This document shows, one piece after another, positions 43,326 to 52,581 of a stretch of DNA of 64,000 nt. Origin of the DNA: Sphingobacteriales bacterium 44-61 (GTDB lineage: Bacteria; Bacteroidota; Bacteroidia; Chitinophagales; Chitinophagaceae). The position numbers and the translations under genes were made by a program. Position 1 is the stretch's first letter, and each line of letters starts with the position of its first letter. Location of the stretch: assembly GCA_001898405.1 (NCBI GenBank), contig MKTW01000011.1:316801-380800 (forward strand), in the 5' to 3' direction. The notes beneath the pieces were generated by a model. It was given only the letters and a program-made list of their open reading frames with translations, was not told the origin of the DNA and searched no databases.

Positions 43326-43892
43326 TTAATTATTGGGTAATTGTTGATTACTGGTGAGGTGGGTGAGTGGTTGGGTGGGTTGCAGGATCATCACTTCCTT
43401 TTGTTGTTGCAACCTATCTACTTCTAAATTCCCATTGAAGCCAAACCGCGTTAATGCATCAGCGTAGGGAAGTATTGAAAGGAAATTATGGTGAAATAGT
43501 ATTTCTTCTATTCCCGGGGTGTAGGTGATCACGTAACCGTATTTTCCCAGCCGGCTTTCCATGTTGATGATTTCACTTCCAAAGCCGTTCACATCTGCAA
43601 AGTGTTCAGCTACGGCCCGGTCGACCGAGAAAGAAAGGTATTGGAGGTTTTTATGTGGCATAAGTTGTTCAACTGGCTGCTTTAGTATAATACCGCGGTA
43701 AATGGGTGATGACGTATAGTTTATTTTTTGTAATAATTGTCGCGCTACCCTGGCAATGCTATCCCTGTTTGCTTCCAGGAAGCGATCTGCCGCCCATGGG
43801 TTCATGGGTACCAGCGCGTTTATTGACCAATTGAAATAGGTTAATAACTCACCCTTTAATTCTTGCAGGGTGATTTGTTTTATTTGTTGCAT
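43326..43892 (-). CDS. Putative ADP-ribosyltransferase-fold protein
   Basis: 188 residues. IYRGIIL (Arg66), YLSFSVDRAVAEHFA (Ser87-Phe-Ser89, then the helix) and QQKEVMIL (Gln164-x-Glu166) follow the R-S-E order of arginine-type mono-ADP-ribosyltransferases (R, S-x-S, Q/E-x-E). Spacing of about 22 and 77 residues is plausible. The long C-terminal Pro/Thr/Gln tail is uncharacterised. Such an enzyme inside a conjugative-element operon could modify host or phage proteins on entry. The reading is from motifs only; ParB-linked small proteins of other folds remain possible. Confidence 0.5.
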   Translation of the reverse strand: MQQIKQITLQELKGELLTYFNWSINALVPMNPWAADRFLEANRDSIARVARQLLQKINYTSSPIYRGIILKQPVEQLMPHKNLQYLSFSVDRAVAEHFADVNGFGSEIINMESRLGKYGYVITYTPGIEEILFHHNFLSILPYADALTRFGFNGNLEVDRLQQQKEVMILQPTQPLTHLTSNQQLPNN

Positions 43893-44001
43893 AGTTTGCT
43901 TAGTTAATATGAAGAATGTTTGTTGCCACCCCGGCGGTGTTCTTGCAATGTTGTTGAATCATGAAAAAACAAGCAGGTAACCCAGTTACCTGCTCGCCGT
44001 A

Positions 44002-44286
44002 TTATAATTCGATGGGATCGTTGTAATGGTCGTAGCGATTACCCACTATTTGAAGTGGATGCCTTGGAGTAAAAAATGCAACGTCGCGCTGGAAGTGAAA
44101 ACGGATACCAAAAAAATCCTCGCTGTATTTTTCTTCTAGTCCTTCCAGTGCGTTTACCAGCAATGAAAATTCTACCGGCTGGTTAAATACACCCTGGAGT
44201 AATTCCATTAATTCTGTAACATAGCGCGGCCGAACAAGTACCAGGCTCTCGATCATTTTGACCAGGTCTTCAAATTCAATGTGCAT
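44002..44286 (-). CDS. Small element protein of unknown function
   Basis: 94 residues, helical N-terminus (FEDLVKMIESLVLVRPRYV) and FHFQRDVAFFTPRHPLQI near the end. It overlaps the previous gene by 11 bp, so coupling is likely. No family recognised. Confidence 0.65.
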   Translation of the reverse strand: MHIEFEDLVKMIESLVLVRPRYVTELMELLQGVFNQPVEFSLLVNALEGLEEKYSEDFFGIRFHFQRDVAFFTPRHPLQIVGNRYDHYNDPIEL

Positions 44287-44545
44287 GCTTCGGTATTTTT
44301 CTTGTTGAATGATTATTGACTATGGCTGTAGAATAGGCTTGCTTGTATAAGTCTTCATCAAAATCTATTAATGAATCAATATCGAGGTGGAGGTCGGTAA
44401 TTTGTTCCTGCGTTAACTGCATCGCGTAATAATCCAGGGACAGGCAGATTTTACCAGTGCGTGATTGGTAAATATTGAATAATCCCTTGGCTATGCCGTT
44501 GGCTGATGCGTAGCTATACGCGCCTGTATTTTTTGTCTTTTTCAT
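44276..44545 (-). CDS. Small element protein of unknown function
   Basis: 89 residues, ATG at 44545 (MKKTKNTGAYSYASAN). It contains LSLDYYAMQLTQEQITDLHLD. Between ParB and the 44002 gene in the third operon. No family recognised. Confidence 0.65.
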   Translation of the reverse strand: MKKTKNTGAYSYASANGIAKGLFNIYQSRTGKICLSLDYYAMQLTQEQITDLHLDIDSLIDFDEDLYKQAYSTAIVNNHSTRKIPKHAH

Positions 44546-44639
44546 AATTTTTAATTTGAATTGTTAAGATTGATCCTTACCTCGTAGCGAGGTGATAAGC
44601 GCCACTTATTTGCCCGGCGGCGCTCCCTGGTATCGTGGT

Positions 44640-46454
44640 TTAAGCTGCGGGTTTCATTTTCTTGATTTTTACTTGGAGGTTTTTAACCTTTTCCTTCATC
44701 CTGGATTGCCGCTTGCCGGCTTCTTCAACCTGTTGTTGTTCTATGTCATTGATCGGCGTTCCCGCTGCTTTGGCTACTTGGTAGAGTACATACCCGCTAA
44801 CTTGGTTTGAGTATTTGCTTCCCGGGTCGGATAGCAAAGCTTGGCGGACCAGGTAGCTGGATTCTGCGGGCGTCAGGCTTGCCAGGCGGTTATAGAATTT
44901 TTCCTTGTCGTTTAGTTCTTTGGGGGAGAACAACGTCTTTTTTACCTTGTCTTTTGTTTCTTGATGAATTGATTCGTAAATAATGAAAAGCGCTGCTGTC
45001 TTGTCCTCTGCTGTAAGCTTTAGTTTATTGATAGCATCTTTAATTTCGAGTTGTGCCTTGCACTGCTCGTGCACTTGTGACTGTATTGTTTGTTTAGCCC
45101 GGGCTTGTGAACGTTGTTCCTGTTCTTTTAGCCGCTCAATTTCCCCGTTAAGTAGTTCGGGGGTGGCTGTTTTTTCCCTGATTGCTTTTTGTACTGCTTT
45201 GGCTGTTGCGCGTACATTGTCGCTGGTAGCGCTTCTTTTTCCCGGGCTGAATTGCAATGGTGTTATTTTACCATTGGCGAGTAATAAACCTGTTAGTATT
45301 TCCTTGCTGTTGACGAGTTGCTGGTATTCCTCCAATCCTGCTTCGTAATCTTCCAAATCTTCCTCGTATCTCTCTTGGTCAAAGCCGCCTTCCTCGTCAT
45401 CGTAATGATCGGGGTCAGGCATCGCAGGTGGTTCTATAATTGTTACATCGTATTTATCATACCGTGGTAACTCGCCTGCTTCTGGCATGATTTGCAGGAT
45501 AGTTTGAAAATCCTTGCCTGGCTCACCATAAAATAATAAGGCTCCTGGTAAATGCTGTTCAAATGCCGCCGTGAAATTGTTTACAAGTTGCGCGGTGCAT
45601 TTGCGCCGGAAGCAATCCTTGTTGGAGCAGGTTGCTTGTTTGCCGTATTCCGGGAAAAGAGACTTCGCCGTTGCTGAATTAAACGGGCAATGCGTGCAAG
45701 CGCCTGCGCCGGGTAAGAGCGTTTTGTTTTTTGTGTCAAATGGTGCATTGCGCAGTTCATATTTGTATTGCTTGAGGTAATAGGAAAGATTATTTAACTG
45801 GTAATCTTTTTTGTTTTTCCAATTGGCACAGTTGGAATCGAATAACTCTTTTTGAGAAGCTTCTGCCAGTGTAGCAATATTCACCGCGTCGTGGATGGTG
45901 ATTTTTGAAGCATAGAACATTTCCCGGAAAGGCTCAATAAGAGATAGTAGTTTAATACGCGTGTAAATAAAAGCCTTTGATTTACCCAGCCGGAGCGCAA
46001 TTTCTTCAATAGTCATGTTGCGTTGTTGCATCGTCCCGACCGCCTGTGCTTCATCCATGGGGTGTGGGTTAACACGTTGCTGGTTTTCGGCTAACTGAAG
46101 CTCTATAACCTGTTCGTCAGTGAGCGATACAATACGTACAGGCGCTTCATGCAGCTTAGCCAGGATTGCTGCCCGGTGCCTCCTTTCGCCAATTACTATT
46201 TGGTACTTGCCGTTTTCCAGTGGCCGCACAAGTAGCGATTGTATAATACCGTGGTTGCTTAGCTCTGCTGCAAATTGCTCCAGCTCCTCCTTGTCATAAT
46301 GTTTCCGGTAATTCAGTGGTGAATACTCTATTCGGTCCAGGGCTAGTGTTGTGAATGTTCCTTGGTCAGCCCCGAGCATTTGCTGTAAGAGTTCTTCGTT
46401 TTTAACGGGTTGTCCTTTTTGTTTTTGGGTTGTAGTTATATTATTATTGGGCAT
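44640..46454 (-). CDS. ParB/KorB-like partition protein with zinc cluster
   Basis: 604 residues. N-terminal ParB domain: LDRIEYSPLNYRKH, LEQFAAELSNHGIIQSLLV and the catalytic-type GERRHRAA (CTP-binding arginines). An HTH follows (TIEEIALRLGKSKAFIYTRI). Then C-x2-C and C-x4-C-type pairs (GACTHCPF, ATCSNKDCFRRKC) form a zinc cluster typical of the plasmid PRTRC/Bacteroidota ParB class, an acidic linker and a long helical C-terminus. It binds centromere-like sites to partition or regulate the element. No ParA is in the window. Confidence 0.88.
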   Translation of the reverse strand: MPNNNITTTQKQKGQPVKNEELLQQMLGADQGTFTTLALDRIEYSPLNYRKHYDKEELEQFAAELSNHGIIQSLLVRPLENGKYQIVIGERRHRAAILAKLHEAPVRIVSLTDEQVIELQLAENQQRVNPHPMDEAQAVGTMQQRNMTIEEIALRLGKSKAFIYTRIKLLSLIEPFREMFYASKITIHDAVNIATLAEASQKELFDSNCANWKNKKDYQLNNLSYYLKQYKYELRNAPFDTKNKTLLPGAGACTHCPFNSATAKSLFPEYGKQATCSNKDCFRRKCTAQLVNNFTAAFEQHLPGALLFYGEPGKDFQTILQIMPEAGELPRYDKYDVTIIEPPAMPDPDHYDDEEGGFDQERYEEDLEDYEAGLEEYQQLVNSKEILTGLLLANGKITPLQFSPGKRSATSDNVRATAKAVQKAIREKTATPELLNGEIERLKEQEQRSQARAKQTIQSQVHEQCKAQLEIKDAINKLKLTAEDKTAALFIIYESIHQETKDKVKKTLFSPKELNDKEKFYNRLASLTPAESSYLVRQALLSDPGSKYSNQVSGYVLYQVAKAAGTPINDIEQQQVEEAGKRQSRMKEKVKNLQVKIKKMKPAA

Positions 46455-46607
46455 GGTTGAATAGTTTATGTAAATGAATAATGTCGGGATAAGTTGGTGG
46501 AGGATATGTTAATGGAGGTGCCCGGCCATGTAGTTGTCTAACGGGCATAGCAATCCTGGGACAGTTATTCACTATCATTTTTGGAGATACCGGTTTTTGA
46601 TGAATAA

Positions 46608-46979
46608 TTAAAAGAAGAACAAGGTTATCGCTTGTTTGAACTTGGGCTGCTCGCGAAGGCTGAAATTGGCGTGGGTGAGTAGGTAGTAGGCTGTGAAAAT
46701 GGCGAGTTTGTCATTGAACAGTTGTTCAGCAAATAGGGTGGCATGATTTGCCATTAACGTTTGGTGTTTTTTTAAACGTTGTTCAATGTTATAGGCAAGG
46801 GCTATCCATTCGTCGTAAGTGCATAGCTGCTTTTCCCAATCAAAATTGGAACCATTATTTCGCCGTATAAATTGGCACATTCCCCGGAGCATGGATAAAA
46901 AGCCTGGGATTTCATCGGCAAATAGTTGATATAAGAGGATGGCCTTTCCAGGTGCATTCATTTCATTAAGTTGTTTCAT
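46608..46979 (-). CDS. Element protein of unknown function
   Basis: 123 residues, all helical, with DEIPGFLSMLRGMCQFIRRN and YDEWIALAYNIEQRLKKH. Overlaps the next upstream gene by 4 bp. Not recognised. Confidence 0.65.
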   Translation of the reverse strand: MKQLNEMNAPGKAILLYQLFADEIPGFLSMLRGMCQFIRRNNGSNFDWEKQLCTYDEWIALAYNIEQRLKKHQTLMANHATLFAEQLFNDKLAIFTAYYLLTHANFSLREQPKFKQAITLFFF

Positions 46980-47290
46980 GGGATTTGTTTTAAATGTTCT
47001 AAAAATGTAATAGCGTCAAAGTGATAGATCTCGTTGTTGCTGAAGCAATCGCTCAAGTATTTCTGTGGTATTTCTGCTAGCGAGGTTCCAACAATGATAT
47101 CATCGATCTTGTCCAGCCAAACTGTTTCCATGAAATGGCAAATGTCTTCAGCGAAAGGAGAGGTTGGCAGTTCTGCAATGTGCACCTTGCGGTTAATTCG
47201 TTTGAGTTCCGCGGTTAGGGAGCTTATGATGCAGGTCTCCAATTCGGCTAGTTTTTCTATGAGGCCTTGCGGTACTAGTACTTTTTCCAT
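46976..47290 (-). CDS. Element protein of unknown function
   Basis: 104 residues: LIEKLAELETCIISSLTAELK then YLSDCFSNNEIYHFDAITFLE. Translationally coupled to the next gene by ATGA overlap and 59 bp after the ArdC-like gene. Not recognised. Confidence 0.65.
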   Translation of the reverse strand: MEKVLVPQGLIEKLAELETCIISSLTAELKRINRKVHIAELPTSPFAEDICHFMETVWLDKIDDIIVGTSLAEIPQKYLSDCFSNNEIYHFDAITFLEHLKQIP

Positions 47291-47349
47291 AACGTGTAGT
47301 TTAAGTGATAAAATTTAGGGTAGCCTATGGGTGGGAGAGGTGCTTTTCG

Positions 47350-48303
47350 TTAAGCTGGTATTCGGTGAGGCTGTGCTGGGTTGGGTAGTGCGAGCTGCTC
47401 GCTTTGTTTGCCCATGATAAAATCGGCTGCCGCTTGTGCTTGTGCCGCTGCGTGGACCAGGAGTTTTTTATCATTTTGCAAACGCTGCAGCCAATTCTGG
47501 ATATAGGAGACGCTGTTATTGATGGTTTGCTGCTCTATGCAGGTGATAGCTGAGAGGTAAGTCGCAGTCATTTCTGCGGTTAATTCCTCCTTGCTATACA
47601 GGTTGCTGCCAAAGGATTTACCCTGCATTAATTCTTTCCTGTTAAGCCTGCTGGTGTGCCCGGTGCTATGGGCGAGTTCATGGAAGCAGGTTGTGTAATA
47701 GTCTTCGGCTGTATCAAAGGCAGAGAAGCGCGGCAATTGCACGTAGTCTTCCAGGCGATGGTAATAAGCCCTGTTACCTCCATGCTTGATGGTTGGCCGG
47801 TGGGGCATTTGCTCGATTAAGTGGTCGCAGGCAGTGATTTTCTCTTTCCATGTTTTGACTGGTTCTGCAGGAAAAGAGAAATCGATTCCCCCGGTTTGCT
47901 GGGTATTAAAGACCACGTGGAGCTTGGGGATCATTTTTTGCCGCGGGCTGGTTCCTGTTTCTTCGTCGTCACCAGGGGAATCCTTTTTGTTATCCACTAC
48001 TACCCAATAGATGATAGGAGTGCCTGTTTCCCCCCGGCGGATATATCCACCCGCTGCGGCTGCTTGTTTAAAAGTCAGGAAGCAAGGAGAATTATACCCT
48101 TGGCAATACGCTACGTAGTTTAAGAGAAACATGTTCCACCCCCTGTAGGGCCGGTGCGTGATGGCATTATGTGGCAGTCCTGTTGACCCGGATACTGACC
48201 ATTTACGTTGCCAAGGTACGTGGCCTTTTTGTAAAGCTTCGATGACATAACCTGTTACACGTTCATACACGTCTTGGCGTTTGTACTCGTTGTTGTACTT
48301 CAT
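47350..48303 (-). CDS. ArdC-like antirestriction/ssDNA-binding protein with metalloprotease domain
   Basis: 317 residues. N-terminal ArdC (DUF1738-type) ssDNA-binding domain: RVTGYVIEALQKGHVPWQRKW, RPYRGWNMFLLNYVAYCQGY and FLTFKQAAAAGGYIRRGETG. The C-terminal zincin domain carries FHELAHSTGH (HExxH) with a downstream KEELTAEM glutamate. ArdC proteins protect incoming single-stranded plasmid DNA from restriction and bind ssDNA. This is the first gene of the third operon and a strong sign that the element is or was conjugative. Confidence 0.9.
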   Translation of the reverse strand: MKYNNEYKRQDVYERVTGYVIEALQKGHVPWQRKWSVSGSTGLPHNAITHRPYRGWNMFLLNYVAYCQGYNSPCFLTFKQAAAAGGYIRRGETGTPIIYWVVVDNKKDSPGDDEETGTSPRQKMIPKLHVVFNTQQTGGIDFSFPAEPVKTWKEKITACDHLIEQMPHRPTIKHGGNRAYYHRLEDYVQLPRFSAFDTAEDYYTTCFHELAHSTGHTSRLNRKELMQGKSFGSNLYSKEELTAEMTATYLSAITCIEQQTINNSVSYIQNWLQRLQNDKKLLVHAAAQAQAAADFIMGKQSEQLALPNPAQPHRIPA

Positions 48304-49060
48304 AGCTTGGTTATTTTATTAGTGAAGACTAAGTGAATGGAGATAAGCAGTATTCTGCCTGTTAGGCATTAAGCCGCATTTAAGTTGTAGCAATGTGTTG
48401 TTGGTATTTGTTGCTTATTTTTTACCGGAAACGTTTTTTGAAAACTAAAACCGGCAAAAAGAAAGGCCGCGAATAGCAGCCGGGGCCCTGGTAATTCCCG
48501 GGGTAAATGAAGGCCACGAGCGCGGGCAGGAAAGCCGCCCCGGCCACGCCCCGGGAATACTATGAGGAGTGGGCGGGGCGGCTTTCGTGTTTACGCCCGG
48601 GAATTCCCGGGGTGGGTGCTATCTTCGTCGGCCTTTTTGCCGGTTTGTTTTGAAAATTGCTTGGTTTTTAGCTCCTAGGTTGCCGGGTGAACTGTTGTTT
48701 GTTTATATGGTGATCTCTTGCTGATGATCCGCTGTCGTGTTTACTATTTCCTGGAAGTGACAGGATGTAGTGAAAGATATCTTGATGGGATTTAGAACGA
48801 GTGCGGTGATTGTCGCCTGTTGGTACCGGCAAAGGAGAATTTATCTGCGGTGAATGATGGCAATACAAATGAACAAGGATATTAGCAAAGCAAAAGGTGA
48901 TAGGAAGATTAGGTAAAGCATTATCAGAATAGTGGGATTAATGTTGTAAATGTAAATATTATTTATAGGCAGGCAAACAAATATTAATCGATTGAAGTTG
49001 GCGGCGGGCGTGACTATTATTAAGGTAGAAAAATTTGGATGATAACTTAGTCATAGCTAG
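48304..49060. other. Non-coding region with GC-rich palindrome C
   Basis: A 757-bp region without a credible gene. It holds palindrome C (48438-48660), the promoter side of the ArdC operon and the 3' end of the minus-strand RND gene. Confidence 0.6.
48438..48660. repeat. GC-rich long imperfect palindrome C
   Basis: The left arm begins TTTTGAAAACTAAAACCGGC and the right arm ends with near-complement GCCGGTTTGTTTTGAAAA. Inner pairs include GGCCG/CGGCC, TAGCA/TGCTA, GAATTCCCGGG-type blocks (one edge AATTCCCGGGG, the other CCCGGGAATTCCCGGG) and GAAAGCCGCCCC/GGGGCGGCTTTC. Blocks CAAAAAGAAAGGCCG, ATAGCAG, CGGGGCCC and CTTCGtCGGCCTTTTT are shared with palindrome A. It lies just before the ArdC operon. 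Confidence 0.85.
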
Positions 49061-52000
49061 CTATTGTGTTTTCTTCCATAAAAAAATTGGAAGCAAAAGA
49101 AAATTGACAAGTAAAGACATTATAAGCCCTCCTACTAATCCAATAGACAAGGGAAACCAAACGACTTCTGTTTGGCCTTCTTGAAGAAAAGGTGCTAGGC
49201 TGCAAAGAATGCTTACTGTTGCAAGAGCAATTACGCGCCATCTTCGATTTAGTGTTAATATAATTGCCCGGTTAAATAATCGTGGTGGATGATGTTTGGC
49301 ATGCCGTAAGATGTCGACGGAAATTATTGACGAAAAAGTAGTAGCGAGAGCAGACAATAATAGGAATGCAACAAAACCACCTTGATCGTAAAAGAATTCC
49401 CCTATGGAAAATATTTCAAACACTCCGATAAAAGACAGGGGAGTAGTTAAGGAGATAATAGCTGCTATCTTAGTATTTTCAAGTAGAATTGCACTGGTTA
49501 GAAATAGCATTGCTACCAATAATAGCAAAAGAAAATACTTGGAGTAGTTTTTATTCCAGTCGTGGTGGCGGTTTTCTTGTTCTAAGGAAAATCCAAGACG
49601 GATGTCCTTTCTAAATAGGGCTATTTCATCATCGAGGAACCGTGCCCCGAATTCCCGGAATCCCAAGTAACTGAAACTAACGACGTTGATATATTGACGG
49701 TTTTCCTTCCTGATAACGCTGGCTCCTTTTTTTAAATAAAAATTACTTATTTGTCCAACTTGAATTTTTCTGCTGGCGCTCAACGAGAGGTTTTGATTAA
49801 GCAGTCTAAATTTAGAAAACTCGGTAGAATTGCGCTCACTTAAAACTATCGGATATAATTTTGAGTTCCATTCAAAACTTCCTATAGTATGGCTATTGCT
49901 TAAACCGGATATCTCGCTTAATAATTCCTGTTTGTAGGTGCCAATAACAGCCATTTTAGGGATATTTAGTTCAAGTACGTATTCGTCATTGGCTATGTCT
50001 TCTTCTTTAAGGGGACTATTGACGGTTATATCGCGTACTCGAGGGTTATACTGAATTTGGTGTGCAAATTTCTCGGCTTCTATTCCAAGTTGATCGAAGT
50101 TGTAGCCTTTCATGATCACCCGGAAAAGTGGAATGTCGAGGTTGCCTGCGTTGCTAAATCCTTGACCTACGCCATAGATGTTCCAAGTAACGCCGTCCCA
50201 ATCCAGTGATTTCGCAACTAGTTTAGATTTAATAGAGGAAGGTAGCCCTGTAGTCATTTGATCTTGCGGGAATGAAATAGTTATTATCCCCTTTTGACCC
50301 GAAATTCTGGTAACAAAATTTTTTATTCCTGAAAGCTGGGAAATATACTCTTCCATGGAAGCCAGCACTTGGTTGAGTTGTGTTGTTGTATTTCCCAGCG
50401 TGAGATTGGCAATTATATAGATCTTGGTTTCCCCGAATTCCCTGTATCCCCCGTGTTCAGAGAGATTCTCTAAGAATAAACGGAAGGTGCCGCCTGTTAA
50501 TTTGTCTGTAAAGGGTTTGATATCCTTTACGTAACGGGTATTTCCTAAAGTTGTATTATACAATTTGTGATACCATTGATCACCTTCCCACTTGAGTGGC
50601 AATAAGAAAATTGGTAACCCGAATAGAAAGATTAGTAAAATTAAAATGGGCAGTTTCCACCGGGAAAGTAAATTAAAAGCTGATATGGTTTTGTTTACCC
50701 GCGTGACTGCCAGCTTAGCTTTTTTTCTTTTTGAGCTTAGCGAATTCATTATTGTTCGGTGCCGGGAACTGGTTAGCAGTGAAAGTATGTTATTTGTAAA
50801 AAAATAAGCGACAAACAAAGAACTGATGGAGTTAAGCACTACGATATACGCAAAATCTAGTAGGCCTATTTGCTCCTCTGCGGGAAAGAATAGAATCATG
50901 CAGAGGGAAAAAATGAGGTTGAGGGAGAATGTACTCAGTATTTGAAATAGCGGGAGCTTGTGAAAAGGCTTATTGTTTTCAATTACAAATAGAATATTGA
51001 TAATAATAATGCCGAAGGAAATGGACATTCCTGCGAGAGAATAGATGTGCAGGTTGACGTGAAAAGCAATAAGTAGAAAAGAAAGGAAGCCAATACTGAT
51101 CAAGATACTGGCGGCAATAGCTAAGACGTACGAAAAATTTCGATAAACTGCCAAGATAAATGTCAAAAGTATAACGAACGTAATTCCCATCCGGGTAAGG
51201 TTTTTTGACAGGCCTTCTTGGAGGGTAATGCTTGCGTCATATTGTATTAATAATTCAAAATTTTTGGGGAGATTTAATTGGGTCGGTTGTATTATAGATT
51301 TAATTCTTTTCGTGGCGGATATTTGATTTTCACCGACTCTTCCAAATATATTTACAGCAACGGCATTGTTACCATTGACCCTAAAGTAAAATGAAGGCTC
51401 TTTTTCGTCTATACGTACTTCTGCTATATCTTTAAGTCGTACAAGATGAAGGCCGAGTTCTCCGGGGATAGATTGGATTATTATGTTCTCAATGCCGGCA
51501 AGGCTTGTATTTCCAATATTTGACTTTATGAATAATTGATCCCCGTTTTGTGTGGTTGAGTGGCCGGGAAAGAGTGGCTGAAAATAGTTTTGAATAGCCT
51601 TGGTCAACTGGTGTGTATTGATATGTAGAGCTGCAATTTTTTTAGAATCGTATAGAATTGAAAGTTGCCGGTTGTCTGTACCTGAAATCTCTACGCGATC
51701 AATATTGCGTAACGGTGCTAAAGCATTGAGAAAGATTTTCTCTACGACGAGCTTAATTTCATACGACGGTACAGGAGCATTTATTGTATAAGAGATTATT
51801 GGACGGCTTTCGGCTACTTTTTCTTCTCCACGTATAATAATGGGGAATGATGCGCCATTCGGCAGTTTGGGATATACCTGTCGAATCACGGTGGCAATTT
51901 CAAACTCTTTGAACTTAAGGTCGGCTGTTTGATCAAAGTGTAATTTTATACTTCCCCCGTTTGGTGACGAAGCTGATTCTATTTTTTTTAACTCCGTGAT

Positions 52001-52210
52001 TCTTGAAAAGGCGCCTTCAAGTAGAGAAGTTATATCCTGTTCTACGATTTTCGGGCTATTATCGGGAAAGTCGTATACAATATTTAAAGTTTGAAATTCA
52101 ACTGAAGGATCGAGGTCTACCTGGACTTTTGCAAAAAGTACCCATCCCAACACGGATAGTGATACAAAAAAAAGTATGGTTCTAAATGGTGTGAAGAAAG
52201 AGGAGAACAA
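49061..52210 (-). CDS. Divergent RND-superfamily transporter lacking proton-relay residues
   Basis: The length of 1049 aa, twelve predicted membrane segments and two large periplasmic loops match HAE1/CusA-type RND proteins; RIDEKEPSFYFRVNG and the KNFELLIQYD segment align with family landmarks. At TM4, where AcrB has GLLVDDAIVV, this protein has GIIIINILFV (Ile404, Asn405). At TM10, where AcrB has the Lys motif, it reads LATTFSSIISVD. The proton-transfer Asp/Lys set is therefore missing. The start is TTG at 52210 (MFSSFFTPF), no ATG is available. It is divergent from the HTH/peptide/efflux genes and may act as a partner or regulator of the second RND, or be inactive. Confidence 0.85.
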   Translation of the reverse strand: MFSSFFTPFRTILFFVSLSVLGWVLFAKVQVDLDPSVEFQTLNIVYDFPDNSPKIVEQDITSLLEGAFSRITELKKIESASSPNGGSIKLHFDQTADLKFKEFEIATVIRQVYPKLPNGASFPIIIRGEEKVAESRPIISYTINAPVPSYEIKLVVEKIFLNALAPLRNIDRVEISGTDNRQLSILYDSKKIAALHINTHQLTKAIQNYFQPLFPGHSTTQNGDQLFIKSNIGNTSLAGIENIIIQSIPGELGLHLVRLKDIAEVRIDEKEPSFYFRVNGNNAVAVNIFGRVGENQISATKRIKSIIQPTQLNLPKNFELLIQYDASITLQEGLSKNLTRMGITFVILLTFILAVYRNFSYVLAIAASILISIGFLSFLLIAFHVNLHIYSLAGMSISFGIIIINILFVIENNKPFHKLPLFQILSTFSLNLIFSLCMILFFPAEEQIGLLDFAYIVVLNSISSLFVAYFFTNNILSLLTSSRHRTIMNSLSSKRKKAKLAVTRVNKTISAFNLLSRWKLPILILLIFLFGLPIFLLPLKWEGDQWYHKLYNTTLGNTRYVKDIKPFTDKLTGGTFRLFLENLSEHGGYREFGETKIYIIANLTLGNTTTQLNQVLASMEEYISQLSGIKNFVTRISGQKGIITISFPQDQMTTGLPSSIKSKLVAKSLDWDGVTWNIYGVGQGFSNAGNLDIPLFRVIMKGYNFDQLGIEAEKFAHQIQYNPRVRDITVNSPLKEEDIANDEYVLELNIPKMAVIGTYKQELLSEISGLSNSHTIGSFEWNSKLYPIVLSERNSTEFSKFRLLNQNLSLSASRKIQVGQISNFYLKKGASVIRKENRQYINVVSFSYLGFREFGARFLDDEIALFRKDIRLGFSLEQENRHHDWNKNYSKYFLLLLLVAMLFLTSAILLENTKIAAIISLTTPLSFIGVFEIFSIGEFFYDQGGFVAFLLLSALATTFSSIISVDILRHAKHHPPRLFNRAIILTLNRRWRVIALATVSILCSLAPFLQEGQTEVVWFPLSIGLVGGLIMSLLVNFLLLPIFLWKKTQ

Positions 52211-52265
52211 TTTTGGATAATTAAATGTTTTTGTATTTTCAGTTTTCTATTACCAACCTTATCTT
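52211..52265. promoter_or_regulatory. Divergent promoter region between RND and HTH genes
   Basis: A 55-bp A/T-rich spacer separates the TTG start of the RND from the ATG of the HTH protein. Any HTH-bound operator should lie here, but I see no clear palindrome. Confidence 0.35.
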
Positions 52266-52496
52266 ATGCGTCGAGAATATTTTGACATGCTACACACTAT
52301 TGATCGTTTGATTAGTATTAAAGGTACCGGAAATCCCAAGAAACTTGCTTCGAAGATTGGAATTTCAGAGAGATCGCTTTATGACATTTTAAATGTTATG
52401 AAAGAACTTGGTGCCCCGATTAAATATTCTAAAGAAAAAGAAACATACTATTATGAGCATAACGGAAATTTCAATTTGTATTTCCAAAATAAGTGA
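52266..52496 (+). CDS. Small HTH-domain regulator
   Basis: 76 residues: MLHTIDRLISIKGTGNPKKLASKIGISERSLYDILNVMK, shown here only by its landmark pieces IKGTGNPKKLA and GISERSLYDIL, is a winged-helix DeoR/HTH_11-like domain. A short wing (PIKYSKEKETYYYEH) closes it. This class is typically the first gene of Bacteroidota loci encoding small secreted peptides and may control the divergent RND and the peptides. Confidence 0.8.
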   Translation: MRREYFDMLHTIDRLISIKGTGNPKKLASKIGISERSLYDILNVMKELGAPIKYSKEKETYYYEHNGNFNLYFQNK

Positions 52497-52542
52497 AAAC
52501 ACTGATTTTTTAATACTGCATAATAGTTGCAGTGGGCGTATA

Positions 52543-52550
52543 TATATTTG
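52543..52550 (+). promoter_or_regulatory. Candidate Bacteroidota -7 promoter box before the first peptide gene
   Basis: TATATTTG matches the TAnnTTTG -7 consensus of Bacteroidota, 31 bp before the ATG of the first peptide. No good TTTG -33 box at the usual spacing is seen, so support is partial. Confidence 0.45.
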
Positions 52551-52581
52551 ACCGACACCATTTTTTATCAAAACTTCTTCT

